Assembly: GCA_008501785.1 (NCBI GenBank)
Contig: QQUD01000175.1
Coordinates: 1 to 6,109, forward strand
Reading direction: 5' to 3'
Length of the DNA stretch: 6,109 nt
Origin: Chloroflexota bacterium
Lineage (GTDB): Bacteria; Chloroflexota; Anaerolineae; Promineifilales; Promineifilaceae
Shown: one piece after another, positions 1 through 5,705 of the stretch
How the letters are laid out: each line of letters begins with the position of its first letter
Position numbering within the stretch: the stretch's first letter is position 1
The notes under the pieces: generated by a model
The model's input: the letters and a program-made list of their open reading frames with translations, nothing else
Told to the model about the DNA's origin: nothing
The model's database searches: none
Position numbers and translations under genes: made by a program

Positions 1-372
1 ATGAGGAAGACCCCATATCTGGTGTGCGGTTAATCCAGGAAATCGGCACCTCTTTCACGTTGTAGCCCATCACCAACGGGTAAAGGCCCGTTTCGGCATT
101 GATGGCAAATCCTGGCTGCGTAAATTCAATTTCTTCAAGCACGCTGCGGCGCATTAGCTTGAGGTTGTTGGTCAGGTCACGGAAGCGGCGATGCAACACC
201 AGCTGTGCCAGCGTGTGGAAGCACGATTCGCCACAATTTTTTTGAAGGGGTAGTTGAGCAATACGCTCAAACGGGAAAAACGGCTGCCGATAACGACGTC
301 GTATCCTTGAACGGCCGTATCAAATAAATCACGCATTTCCGGTAAAAGATGCTGAAAATCACAGTCCATTTT
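1..372 (-). pseudogene. Broken GT2 glycosyltransferase, DPM1-like (5' truncated, frameshifted, runs off window)
   Basis: The reading frame starting at 369 encodes MDCDFQH, a typical DxD nucleotide-sugar/metal-binding motif, followed by VVIGSRFSR and LLNYPFKKIVANR. This pattern belongs to GT2 enzymes of the dolichol- or polyprenyl-phosphate mannosyltransferase type, which pass a sugar from a nucleotide donor to a lipid or glycan carrier at the cytoplasmic membrane face. At 218-222 the frame slips. Inserting one T there (TT to TTT on the minus strand) restores FHTLAQLVLHRRFRDLTNNLKL, which stays open to base 1 and ends in NRTPDMGSSS. The N-terminal half, including the first beta strand of the GT-A fold, is missing. 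The sequence joins the methyltransferase piece directly at about 365-372. The C-terminus lies outside the window. The family call is good; whether the breaks are real mutations or assembly errors cannot be decided here. Confidence 0.72.
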
Positions 373-628
373 TGTCTAAAGTGTCTGGGTGAGTTGCATC
401 CCCTAAAATGAATTCAACATTTGAGTTTTTTGCCTGTTTTTTCTCTTCAAACTCAGGGGTTGGGTCAAACACATCCACCCCTTTCACGTCAGTGGCACCT
501 GCTTCTTCGGCGATGAAGGCGTATTCGCCGTTCACCCCCCACATGCAGCCAATATCAACAAAGCTGTGTCCTTCCACATGTTTGCGAATGTAGTCTGGCA
601 TGTGTCCATAATCGCCAACATTAGTGCA
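359..628 (-). pseudogene. Front fragment of a class I SAM-dependent methyltransferase
   Basis: The fragment of about 90 residues contains PDYIRKHVEG, then the SAM-binding motif I FVDIGCMWGVNG (D-x-G-x-x-x-G type), an acidic post-I strand GVDVFDP that would hold the ribose, and VEFILGDATHPDTL, matching the motif that contacts the adenine. These are the first four elements of a Rossmann-fold methyltransferase, whose usual length is 200 residues or more. The catalytic and C-terminal half is absent: the frame meets a stop at 359-361, just inside the first codons of the neighbouring DPM1-like piece. No start codon with a ribosome binding site is visible upstream. Instead the frame runs back into the 3' end of the GT2 gene at about 612-628, so this piece is truncated at both ends. 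Similar methyltransferases sit in O-antigen and glycan clusters, which fits the neighbours. Its substrate cannot be told. Confidence 0.65.
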
Positions 629-1770
629 AATGGTCCGGCTAAGTTGCCCATAATTTCTAAAACATTGAGGCGGATGGGATAATCTGTCCAACGCATCGCT
701 TTCATGCCGAATCGCCAAAGATGTCCATAGGGCAGCCATAAAAAGAGATGAAAAAGAGAACGCCAATCATGGTAGCGCAAAAATGTGGTGATGTGGTAGG
801 CGACATGCCCTTTGCTGTAGCCATAAAGCTGTTTGCGCAGCGCTTTATGTGTTTGGCGGTGATTGTGCCAAACATGAGCGGTGGGTTCGTACACAATGGT
901 GTAACCAGACCGCAGTACTTGATAGAAGAGAAGCGTATCTTCGCTGCATCCAGTGGGCGAACCAGCGCCCCAATCCGCCGTACTCCTCAAACATGCGCTG
1001 TGCTTCGGTATCCATTTTTTGTGGCAGCACATTGCCAGTGACAACCATGACGTCTGGTTCTGCAAAAGGCACAATCAATTTTTCCAGCCAATCTGCTTCC
1101 ACAACCACATCATCATCCGTAAAAATGATGATGTCGCCATGACTGGCCACCACACCGGCATTGCGTGCAAAAGATAACCCTTGCCGATTTTCGACCAGAT
1201 AGGTCACTTCGGGAAAGGCGGAGACGACCGGCCACGTTTTGCCTGATGTGGCGTGGTTGTCTACGACGATAATTTCAATCGGCCGACTACTGTTTTGCTG
1301 CGAAATGCTTGCCAGACATTTGTTTAAATCGTCGGGACGGTCAAAGGTGGCGATGACGATGGATACGGGGGATTGGTGGGAGGAAACGGCCGTTTTCGAC
1401 TTGATTCCCAATGTTGACCGCAGTTTTTGCTGAATCGCATCCTGCAAATCATCCCATAAGCGGGGTACATCCTTTTCATTTTGGCACGCATCCAAAAGCT
1501 GAATGCCCACCTGCCCCGCAATTTCGTCACGAAGCTGGAGCGCACTGATGGGATGATAATCGTTGCAAATGTCCACTTTTCCCACAACCGTATCTTGCTG
1601 CTGGACGTAAATTGTTGTTTGCCGGTAAGCGGTGACTTCATCCAGGGTTTGCAGCGGGGTGCTGAGGTCGAGGGTGATAACGGCCGTTGCCCCACGTGGT
1701 TTTCTGGTCACTTCAGACGTTTTTGTATAATCGAGATTTTTCACAATGACCGGTTCCAGGTTCGGTTAAA
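612..1770 (-). pseudogene. GT2 glycosyltransferase with N-terminal accessory domain, internally deleted and frameshifted
   Basis: Reading leftward from the GTG at 1744, residues 1-115 form an accessory region (ending near LDACQ...DVPRLWDDLQDAIQQKL) of a type that I recall preceding GT2 domains. Residues 126-137 are PVSIVIATFDRP, the start of the GT-A fold. VVDN lies at 160-163 and the donor/metal motif TDDD at 209-212, and this part ends at FEEYGGLG (252-259). There the frame breaks. From 969 leftward another frame gives GAGSPTGCSEDTLLFYQVL, GYTIVYEPTAHVWH and KGHVAYH, the C-terminal acceptor half of the same enzyme type, ending in NLAGPFAL near 620. The segment that normally links the two halves, with the catalytic acidic residue region, is deleted out of frame. 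The frame also stays open upstream of 1744 (PNLEPVIV), so the true start is lost at the junction with the next GT2 piece. The role would be transfer of a sugar in surface-glycan assembly. It is non-functional as written. Confidence 0.75.
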
Positions 1771-2064
1771 CCCGCGACTAAATCCGCCGTACTCTTCGAA
1801 TAGAGCTTGTGATTCGGTTTCTAATTCGAGAGGCAGGACGAGACCGGTAACGGCCGTTACATCCACATCCAATACAAACACCTCAGCCAAACCCCGTACC
1901 CAATTGACATCAACAACGACATCATCATCGGTGTATGCCACAATTTCGCCATGTGCGGTAAGTGCGGCGCGATTCCGCGCATTGTCCAATCCCGGTAGCG
2001 GTTCACAAACATAGCGCATGGATGGGAACTGTTCGCGCACCAGCTTTTCGGTTGCGTTGGTTGA
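1741..2064 (-). pseudogene. Middle fragment of a second GT2 glycosyltransferase
   Basis: The fragment of about 105 residues reads NATEKLVREQFPSMRYV, PLPGLDNARNRA, GEIVAYTDDDVVVDVNW and FEEYGGFSRGFNR. It is paralogous to residues about 165-260 of the neighbouring GT2 and carries the same DDD metal-binding motif. Both ends are missing. Upstream, the frame reaches a stop at 2080-2082 after only a few residues and lacks the PVSIVIAT-type first strand. Downstream, it runs out of homology after RGFNRTW and ends at TGA 1741-1743, inside the N-terminal region of the next GT2. The GTG at 2038-2040 could serve as a start on paper, but it falls inside the conserved fold and has no ribosome binding site, so I do not treat it as a real start. 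This remnant cannot be an active enzyme. Confidence 0.7.
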
Positions 2065-2128
2065 ATGTTTATTAACTACTCAGGTGCATCTTGAGGGGAG
2101 CAGCTGTTTGAAATAAGAAAAAACTACA

Positions 2129-2154
2129 CAAAGCAGGCAATTTCTACCTGTTTG
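2129..2154. repeat. Imperfect inverted repeat upstream of the MFS gene
   Basis: CAAAGCAGG (2129-2137) faces CCTGTTTG (2147-2154) across a 9-nt spacer, with one unpaired or wobble position. It lies just upstream of the putative -10 element of the transporter gene, where an operator could sit. The imperfect match makes this weak. Confidence 0.25.
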
Positions 2155-2167
2155 TACTTGTGTCGGG

Positions 2168-2173
2168 CATAAT
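2168..2173 (+). promoter_or_regulatory. Putative -10 element for the MFS gene
   Basis: CATAAT matches the sigma-70 -10 consensus at five of six positions and lies 36 bases before the ATG at 2210. No good -35 hexamer is present at 16-18 bases upstream (TACCTG at the 17-base spacing is poor), so expression may need an activator, or the call may be wrong. Confidence 0.3.
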
Positions 2174-2199
2174 GGTTGAGTTTTATTACCTTTACGTTT

Positions 2200-2203
2200 G
2201 GAG
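2200..2203 (+). promoter_or_regulatory. Ribosome binding site deciding the MFS start
   Basis: GGAG ends six bases before the ATG at 2210. A TTG codon at 2198 opens the same frame four codons earlier, but it overlaps this Shine-Dalgarno sequence and has none of its own. The ATG at 2210 is therefore the preferred start. Confidence 0.65.
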
Positions 2204-2209
2204 CAAGAA

Positions 2210-3508
2210 ATGACATTCAAATCGGGCAGATTGGTGGCGTTGCAGCATCGGGATTTTCGGTTGTTGTGGGGCGGCCGTTTACTTTCTACGACTGGTTCAC
2301 AAATGCAAAACATTGCGGTGAGTTGGCACATTTTCGCGCTGCTGCGTGATCAGACTGTTTCGCTGTCACTGTTTGGGCAGCAGGTGGAGTTGAGCGCTGG
2401 GGCATTGGGGCTGGGGTCTTTGGGGTTGGTGCGTGTGATTCCGATTGCGATATTTGCGCTGCTGGGTGGCGTGCTTGCGGATACGCGGGACCGGCGCACG
2501 CTGTTGATTTGGGTACAAACGGCCGCTGCTGTTTTTTCGGCAACGCTGGCGATTTTGACGTTTACTGATTTGATTACGGTTCCGCTGATTTATTTGCTGA
2601 GTGCGGCGGGGGCAGCGGCGGCTGCTTTTGACGAACCGGCGCGGCAGTCGATTGTGACCAATATTGTGCCGCGTGAGCATATGACAAATGCGGTGAGCTT
2701 GAATACGCTGCTGTGGCAGATTGCGACGATTGTGGGGCCGGGGCTGGCTGGCTTTCTGGTGGGTCAGTTTGATGTGGCGGTGGTGTATGCGGTGGATGCG
2801 GTTTCGTTTGCGGCGGTGATTGTGTCGCTGCTGTTGATGCGGTATCGGGGGAAAGCGGCCGTTTCTACCCAAGGCTATGGCCAAGGTTACGGCTGGCAAG
2901 CGTTGGTTGATGGCGTGCGTTATACCTATCGCACAAAGTTGATTTGGAGCACCATGCTGCTTGATTTTGGTGCAACCTTTTTTGCATCGGCTCGCACGAT
3001 GCTGCCGATTGTGGCCACAGAAATACTTGGATTGGGTGTTGAAGGATATGGTTTGTTGGCGACGGCGCAACCGGTGGGAGCTGTTGTTGCTGGTTCCATC
3101 ATGGCTTTGAGAAAAGATATCAAGCGACAAGGTGTTGTTTTGCTTGTCAGTATTGCCGTGTATGGATTGGCGACGGCTTTGTTTGGAATGTCTACCATAT
3201 TTGGTTTGTCTTATGTGCTGTTTGGGCTGACTGGCGCAGGGGATACAGTTTCTACGGTGATTCGCGGGACATTGCGCCAACTGCTGACGCCAGATGAACT
3301 GCGCGGTCGCATGACGAGTGTGAACATGGTCTTTTTTATGGGTGGTCCGCAGTTGGGAGAATTGGAAGCGGGTTTGGTGGCATCTTTATTGGGTGCACCA
3401 TTTGCGATTGTAACGGGTGGGTTGGCTACGCTGCTTCTTACCGGAATGATTGCATGGCGGTATCCACGGCTGCGGCAATATGAAAATGTTGATTCGGTGG
3501 CGTTATAG
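2210..3508 (+). CDS. MFS transporter, MFS_3 / EntS-like efflux family
   Basis: This is a 432-residue inner-membrane protein of the length usual for twelve-helix major facilitator proteins. The N-terminus (LQHRDFRLLWGGRLLSTTGSQM) is typical of the MFS_3 family that includes the enterobactin exporter EntS. Motif A of the loop between helices 2 and 3 is seen as GGVLADTRDRR at 86-96. The family signature FDEPARQSIVTNIVPREHMTNAVSL at 140-164 and the C-terminal PDELRGRMTSVN at 361-372 are also present. Members export small molecules, such as siderophores or drugs, by proton antiport; the substrate here is unknown. The central cytoplasmic loop (about 211-240) carries a short QGYGQGYG duplication. 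The first half is rich in GCG and GTG codons, the second half visibly less so. The gene stands alone on its strand and converges with the M28 peptidase gene. I see no frameshift or missing helix. The family call is firm. Confidence 0.9.
   Translation: MTFKSGRLVALQHRDFRLLWGGRLLSTTGSQMQNIAVSWHIFALLRDQTVSLSLFGQQVELSAGALGLGSLGLVRVIPIAIFALLGGVLADTRDRRTLLIWVQTAAAVFSATLAILTFTDLITVPLIYLLSAAGAAAAAFDEPARQSIVTNIVPREHMTNAVSLNTLLWQIATIVGPGLAGFLVGQFDVAVVYAVDAVSFAAVIVSLLLMRYRGKAAVSTQGYGQGYGWQALVDGVRYTYRTKLIWSTMLLDFGATFFASARTMLPIVATEILGLGVEGYGLLATAQPVGAVVAGSIMALRKDIKRQGVVLLVSIAVYGLATALFGMSTIFGLSYVLFGLTGAGDTVSTVIRGTLRQLLTPDELRGRMTSVNMVFFMGGPQLGELEAGLVASLLGAPFAIVTGGLATLLLTGMIAWRYPRLRQYENVDSVAL
2869..2892 (+). 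repeat. 12-bp tandem duplication inside the MFS gene
   Basis: CCAAGGCTATGG is followed directly by CCAAGGTTACGG, differing at two positions. It encodes QGYG twice in the loop between the two six-helix bundles, where an in-frame insertion would be tolerated. Confidence 0.6.
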
Positions 3509-3555
3509 CAGATGTGTTTGGTTATAGTGATGATTGAAGCACTGTTTAACAAAGA

Positions 3556-3636
3556 AAAACGCAGATTTAGAAGATTTATTTTAGTTCTCTCTTAAATCTG
3601 TCCCATCTGCGTCGAAACCTGTGTCATCTGCGTTTT
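3556..3636. terminator. Bidirectional terminator-like inverted repeat between convergent genes
   Basis: AAAACGCAGAT (3556-3566) is perfectly complementary to ATCTGCGTTTT (3626-3636). Read rightward the stem ends in TTTT; read leftward it ends in TTTTT. A second, closer pairing is CAGATTTA (3562-3569) with TAAATCTG (3593-3600), and ACGCAGAT (3559-3566) can also pair with ATCTGCGT (3605-3612), so several hairpins compete. The position, between the stop of the MFS gene and the stop of the M28 gene, suits termination from both sides. The long loop in the outer pairing makes it less than a classic terminator. Confidence 0.5.
3598..3633. repeat. Two direct copies of a CTGTxxCATCTGCGT unit
   Basis: CTGTCCCATCTGCGT (3598-3612) and CTGTGTCATCTGCGT (3619-3633) match at 13 of 15 positions with a period of 21. 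An inverted copy of the ATCTGCGT core is at 3559-3566. I recall similar ATCTGCGT-rich intergenic units from many environmental bacteria, so this may be one copy of a dispersed intergenic repeat. Confidence 0.55.
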
Positions 3637-3652
3637 ATTCTGCTTTGAAGGC

Positions 3653-4882
3653 TCATTGTGGATCATTCAAATGATTCACAATGTCTCGTAGTGTGTAGCT
3701 GATGTTAACCAGCTTTTGCATATCAACCAGTTCAATGGTGTCTTTGGGGGTGTGGGTGATATTGGTAGAGAGTTCCATGAAGTTGGCGGAGGTGATAGCG
3801 ATGGCGGGACGGCCGTTTTGGATAAAGATCGAGTGGTCGCTTTGATACCATTGGGGGCCTTCTGCGAAATTTTGTTTTGTGAAGTGAGTGCGAACGGCCG
3901 TTTCCAACCATTCTGGCAATCCAAACAGCGAAAAAATCGTTGGCGCATCTTTGGCACCGGCTAAATCCATATTGATTGCCAGCAAAATCGAATCCATTGT
4001 TTCCGCATTTTGTGCCAGGTAATCAAGTTGGCCGGGGGCTGAATAATAATCTTCACCGTTAAGTGCCACAATTTCTACCGTCAGTTCGCCTGCATAATCA
4101 GTCAATAATTCGGCCAAACCCAGCAAGACGGCAACCCCAGTTCCGTTATCCAGTGCGCCAGGGGTGTTTTTTTTGGTGTCGATGTGGGCACAAATGACGA
4201 GCCGTTTGTTGGGATCGGTTCCTTTTCGGGCGATGACATTGCAGCTTCGTGCTGGAATCCGCTGCGAAGCGACTGTCAACTGAATTTTCGATCCAACGTG
4301 CGGCAATAGTTGCTCGCCGTCTACATCTTTCATGTACACGGATGGAATGTCAAAATCGCCATCTTCAAACAGTGGGAATGGATACCAACCCCCTGCCAGT
4401 TCCGGATTGCGTCCGGTGGCGGCGATGATAGCGGCGGGTTGTTTTTCCTCCAGCAAGGCGATAATTTGTTGGTGATGTTCTGGGTTGTAGAAGGGAAAGG
4501 CTTTGGGCATTAGTTGTTCTTGGGTGAGGGCGCTGTGGAGGAGAAGAATACGGCCGTTTACATCAACCTCACGCAATTCATCAACCGTAGCCGCCGCAAC
4601 GAGTGGTGCTTTTAATTCACAACAAAGTGAATATGGGCTAGGATGGGCAACGAATGTTGCACCACCAGCAATTAATTGTACATCGCCATGTACCCAATCA
4701 ATACAATTAAATTCGCGAGAGTCAACCTCAAACCCGAACTGCTTAATTATGCATTCAAAGTAGTCGGTAGCCGCACGATTTCCTGAGCTGCCAACGTGGC
4801 GGTGAGGGATATTGACACATAATCTTTTCAAGTGGGTTTGAATGGAAGCGGAAAATAGATCATGATTAATGGTTGTGGTCAT
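3653..4882 (-). CDS. M28 family zinc metallopeptidase (aminopeptidase-like)
   Basis: This 409-residue hydrolase shows the complete two-zinc set of peptidase family M28: His233 in CAHIDTK, the bridging Asp245 in GALDNGTG, Glu277 as general base with Asp278 as ligand in NGED, Asp306 in NMDLAG, and His377 in THTPKDT. Many relatives have Glu-Glu where this one has Glu-Asp. Residues about 90-200 lie before the catalytic core and look like a PA-type lid domain (VNGRILLLHS, PAAIIAATG, DIPSVYM). Family members remove N-terminal residues from peptides or act on related amides. No signal peptide or membrane helix is visible (MTTTINHDLF start), so a cytoplasmic enzyme is likely. The start is well supported by the perfect Shine-Dalgarno AGGAGG at 4889-4894, six bases before the ATG. 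It is monocistronic as far as can be seen and ends facing the MFS gene. The exact substrate is unknown. Confidence 0.9.
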   Translation of the reverse strand: MTTTINHDLFSASIQTHLKRLCVNIPHRHVGSSGNRAATDYFECIIKQFGFEVDSREFNCIDWVHGDVQLIAGGATFVAHPSPYSLCCELKAPLVAAATVDELREVDVNGRILLLHSALTQEQLMPKAFPFYNPEHHQQIIALLEEKQPAAIIAATGRNPELAGGWYPFPLFEDGDFDIPSVYMKDVDGEQLLPHVGSKIQLTVASQRIPARSCNVIARKGTDPNKRLVICAHIDTKKNTPGALDNGTGVAVLLGLAELLTDYAGELTVEIVALNGEDYYSAPGQLDYLAQNAETMDSILLAINMDLAGAKDAPTIFSLFGLPEWLETAVRTHFTKQNFAEGPQWYQSDHSIFIQNGRPAIAITSANFMELSTNITHTPKDTIELVDMQKLVNISYTLRDIVNHLNDPQ

Positions 4883-4922
4883 TTGTTTCCTCCTGGTTTA
4901 CCAACGGGTGAGTATGGTGAAA

Positions 4923-4939
4923 GCATACCACTTCTATGC
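4923..4939. promoter_or_regulatory. Small inverted repeat upstream of the M28 gene
   Basis: GCATA and TATGC are separated by seven bases and lie about 40 bases before the M28 start. This could be an operator. With only five base pairs it could also be chance. No convincing promoter hexamers are seen in 4895-5017, nor a clear terminator for the membrane-protein gene that ends at 5018. Confidence 0.25.
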
Positions 4940-5017
4940 CTCAGCCAGAAGTATTTAGTGAAAGATTGTGGTCGTTTGCCGTTTGTTTGATTTGCCTTGT
5001 GGGAGTTTTATGCCAAA

Positions 5018-5494
5018 TTATATTTGCGAAGATTGTTTGTTGGGGAAGAGAACGGCCGTTATCCTTCTAAACGCCACTTCCCCATACAACACACTGCTGC
5101 TTAGCAATGCCACCCCAATACTCAAATCTAAAATTGCCACACCAAGTAAAAATGGATAATTGCCGTGAGCTATCCTAGATAGCGTTGCCCCCGTTGTAAT
5201 CATCACTACCAATAAGAAAAAGAATTTGAGTCGATAAAATTGCCAAATTTTCGGCCGTTCCAATTCGGCAATACGAGTCAAATTTCGGCGACAGCTTTTG
5301 CGGAATAAAAAAAACGATTTGACTCCACCAAACGCAACACCACCAGCCGCCGCTAACCAAATATTGAGCGCATTCACATGAAGTGCATAGGCTTCGGTTA
5401 ACAGACTGTTTGCTTTCAACAGCAATACAATGCCCCCAATAATCCAGATTGCTGCAGCCAGCCATTTTAGTGTTCGTTTAGATGCGGAAAACAT
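5018..5494 (-). CDS. Four-helix integral membrane protein of unknown function
   Basis: The product has 158 residues. Four hydrophobic segments are visible: about 10-28 (LKWLAAAIWIIGGIVLLLK), 42-64, 89-107 and 113-137. Between helices 2 and 3 lies a positively charged loop, FRKSCRRNLTRIAELERPKIWQFYR, which by the positive-inside rule should face the cytoplasm, placing both termini inside. The motifs ERPKIWQF, GATLSRIAHGNYPF and LDLSIGVALL look conserved. I believe similar small membrane proteins exist in many bacteria without assigned function, but I cannot name a family. The ATG at 5492-5494 is preceded by AAAAGGGAGA (5505-5514), with a longer than usual spacing of about 11 bases. Two copies of the CGGCCG palindrome core lie in the gene. 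It diverges from the plus-strand genes at the right end across a structured intergenic region. Confidence 0.75.
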   Translation of the reverse strand: MFSASKRTLKWLAAAIWIIGGIVLLLKANSLLTEAYALHVNALNIWLAAAGGVAFGGVKSFFLFRKSCRRNLTRIAELERPKIWQFYRLKFFFLLVVMITTGATLSRIAHGNYPFLLGVAILDLSIGVALLSSSVLYGEVAFRRITAVLFPNKQSSQI

Positions 5495-5519
5495 GTGCGA
5501 TCAATCTCCCTTTTCTTTG

Positions 5520-5534
5520 ATCCTGGTACAGGAT
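5520..5534. promoter_or_regulatory. Perfect hairpin next to the ribosome binding site of the membrane-protein gene
   Basis: ATCCTG and CAGGAT form a six-base-pair stem with a three-base spacer. On the minus strand it lies six bases upstream of the AAAAGGGAGA ribosome binding site, so in RNA it could affect translation. As DNA it is a compact operator-like dyad containing GGTAC. Confidence 0.4.
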
Positions 5535-5543
5535 AGATGAACA

Positions 5544-5572
5544 ATTACCACTTTGTAAGTGGCTTTTGTCAC
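5544..5572 (-). promoter_or_regulatory. Putative sigma-70 promoter for the four-helix membrane-protein gene
   Basis: On the minus strand, GTGACA (5567-5572, five of six to the -35 consensus) is followed after 17 bases by GGTAAT (5544-5549, four of six to the -10 consensus). The predicted transcript would begin near 5537 and include the 5520-5534 hairpin in its leader. The -10 is weak. Confidence 0.3.
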
Positions 5573-5585
5573 TGACTACAAAGTG
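5548..5585. repeat. Nested inverted repeats with two mutually exclusive foldings
   Basis: CCACTT (5548-5553) and AAGTGG (5557-5562) form a tight hairpin with a three-base loop. CACTTTGTA (5549-5557) can instead pair perfectly with TACAAAGTG (5577-5585), a nine-base-pair stem that can be extended inward by AGTG/CACT (5558-5561 with 5570-5573) past a bulge. On the plus strand the long stem is followed by TTTTG, so it could act as a weak terminator. It overlaps the minus-strand promoter candidate. Confidence 0.5.
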
Positions 5586-5593
5586 TTTTGTCA

Positions 5594-5627
5594 TGGCTCA
5601 TAGACGAAAGAGATATTTTGAGAGCCA
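5594..5627. repeat. Inverted repeat TGGCTC / GAGCCA
   Basis: TGGCTC (5594-5599) and GAGCCA (5622-5627) are perfect complements with a 22-base spacer. It is the third dyad in this intergenic region. Taken alone it is short enough to be chance. Confidence 0.3.
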
Positions 5628-5647
5628 GTACAAAGGTACCGTTACTG

Positions 5648-5669
5648 GGTACTGTACCTATACAGTACC
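5648..5669. promoter_or_regulatory. Operator-like palindrome GGTACTGTACC plus adjoining half-site
   Basis: GGTACTGTACC (5648-5658) is a perfect dyad about a central T. GGTACTGTA (5648-5656) is also complementary to TACAGTACC (5661-5669) across four bases, giving a nine-base-pair hairpin. A GGTACC palindrome sits just upstream (5635-5640). The element ends seven bases before the -35 of the plus-strand promoter, a usual place for an activator or a repressor of the right-hand genes. The protein that binds is unknown. It loosely resembles an E. coli SOS box (CTG..CAG), but the spacing is 8, not 10. Confidence 0.5.
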
Positions 5670-5676
5670 TGGGATC

Positions 5677-5705
5677 GTTACAACAGAGTAACCATCTATT
5701 ATAAT
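5677..5705 (+). promoter_or_regulatory. Putative sigma-70 promoter for the right-hand membrane genes
   Basis: GTTACA (5677-5682, four of six to the -35 consensus) and a perfect TATAAT (5700-5705) are separated by 17 bases. Transcription would start near 5712 and run through the 5804 and 5992 reading frames. This is the best promoter in the window. Confidence 0.6.

Larger units (their letters stand above)
311..5257. repeat. Dispersed palindrome ACGGCCGT (core CGGCCG)
   Basis: The octamer ACGGCCGT starts at 311, 1386, 1680, 1850, 3809, 3894, 4550 and 5052. The hexamer core CGGCCG occurs at five further places: 1280, 2272, 2520, 2856 and 5252. A given octamer is expected about 0.1 times in a random sequence of this length. 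Every copy lies in a gene or gene remnant, on both gene orientations, and none in an intergenic region. In six of the eight octamer sites the encoded peptide is Thr-Ala-Val and in two it is Asn-Gly-Arg. The pattern resembles highly iterated palindromes such as HIP1 of cyanobacteria. Coordinates span the first to the last copy. Confidence 0.85.

Noticed and set aside
748..1177. Three overlapping plus-strand frames of 74-97 codons
   Set aside because: They lie opposite the C-terminal half and DDD region of the GT2 pseudogene and show no family motif or ribosome binding site.
1481..2014. A 177-codon plus-strand open frame across the GT2 remnants
   Set aside because: It is the reverse complement of conserved GT2 motifs on the minus strand (for example DDDVVV read backwards as a Thr/Ser run) and crosses a fragment junction.
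1..2065. Insertion sequence or transposon as the cause of the gene breaks
   Set aside because: No transposase frame, terminal inverted repeats or target-site duplications are visible at any junction.
2080..2331. Minus-strand 83-codon frame covering the MFS promoter and N-terminus
   Set aside because: It is Cys- and Lys-rich without motif, overlaps a well-supported gene start, and has no ribosome binding site.
2366..3280. A 304-codon open frame antisense to the MFS gene
   Set aside because: Its product is low-complexity and rich in Arg, His, Gln and Asn, as expected from the complement of GC-biased membrane-protein codons. The plus-strand frame has clear family motifs.
3598..3633. CRISPR array
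   Set aside because: There are only two short imperfect units with a 6-base gap, and no cas genes. It is a small intergenic repeat.
5648..5669. LexA/SOS box
   Set aside because: CTG and CAG are separated by 8 bases, whereas the E. coli-type box needs 10. No DNA-damage gene is next to it.
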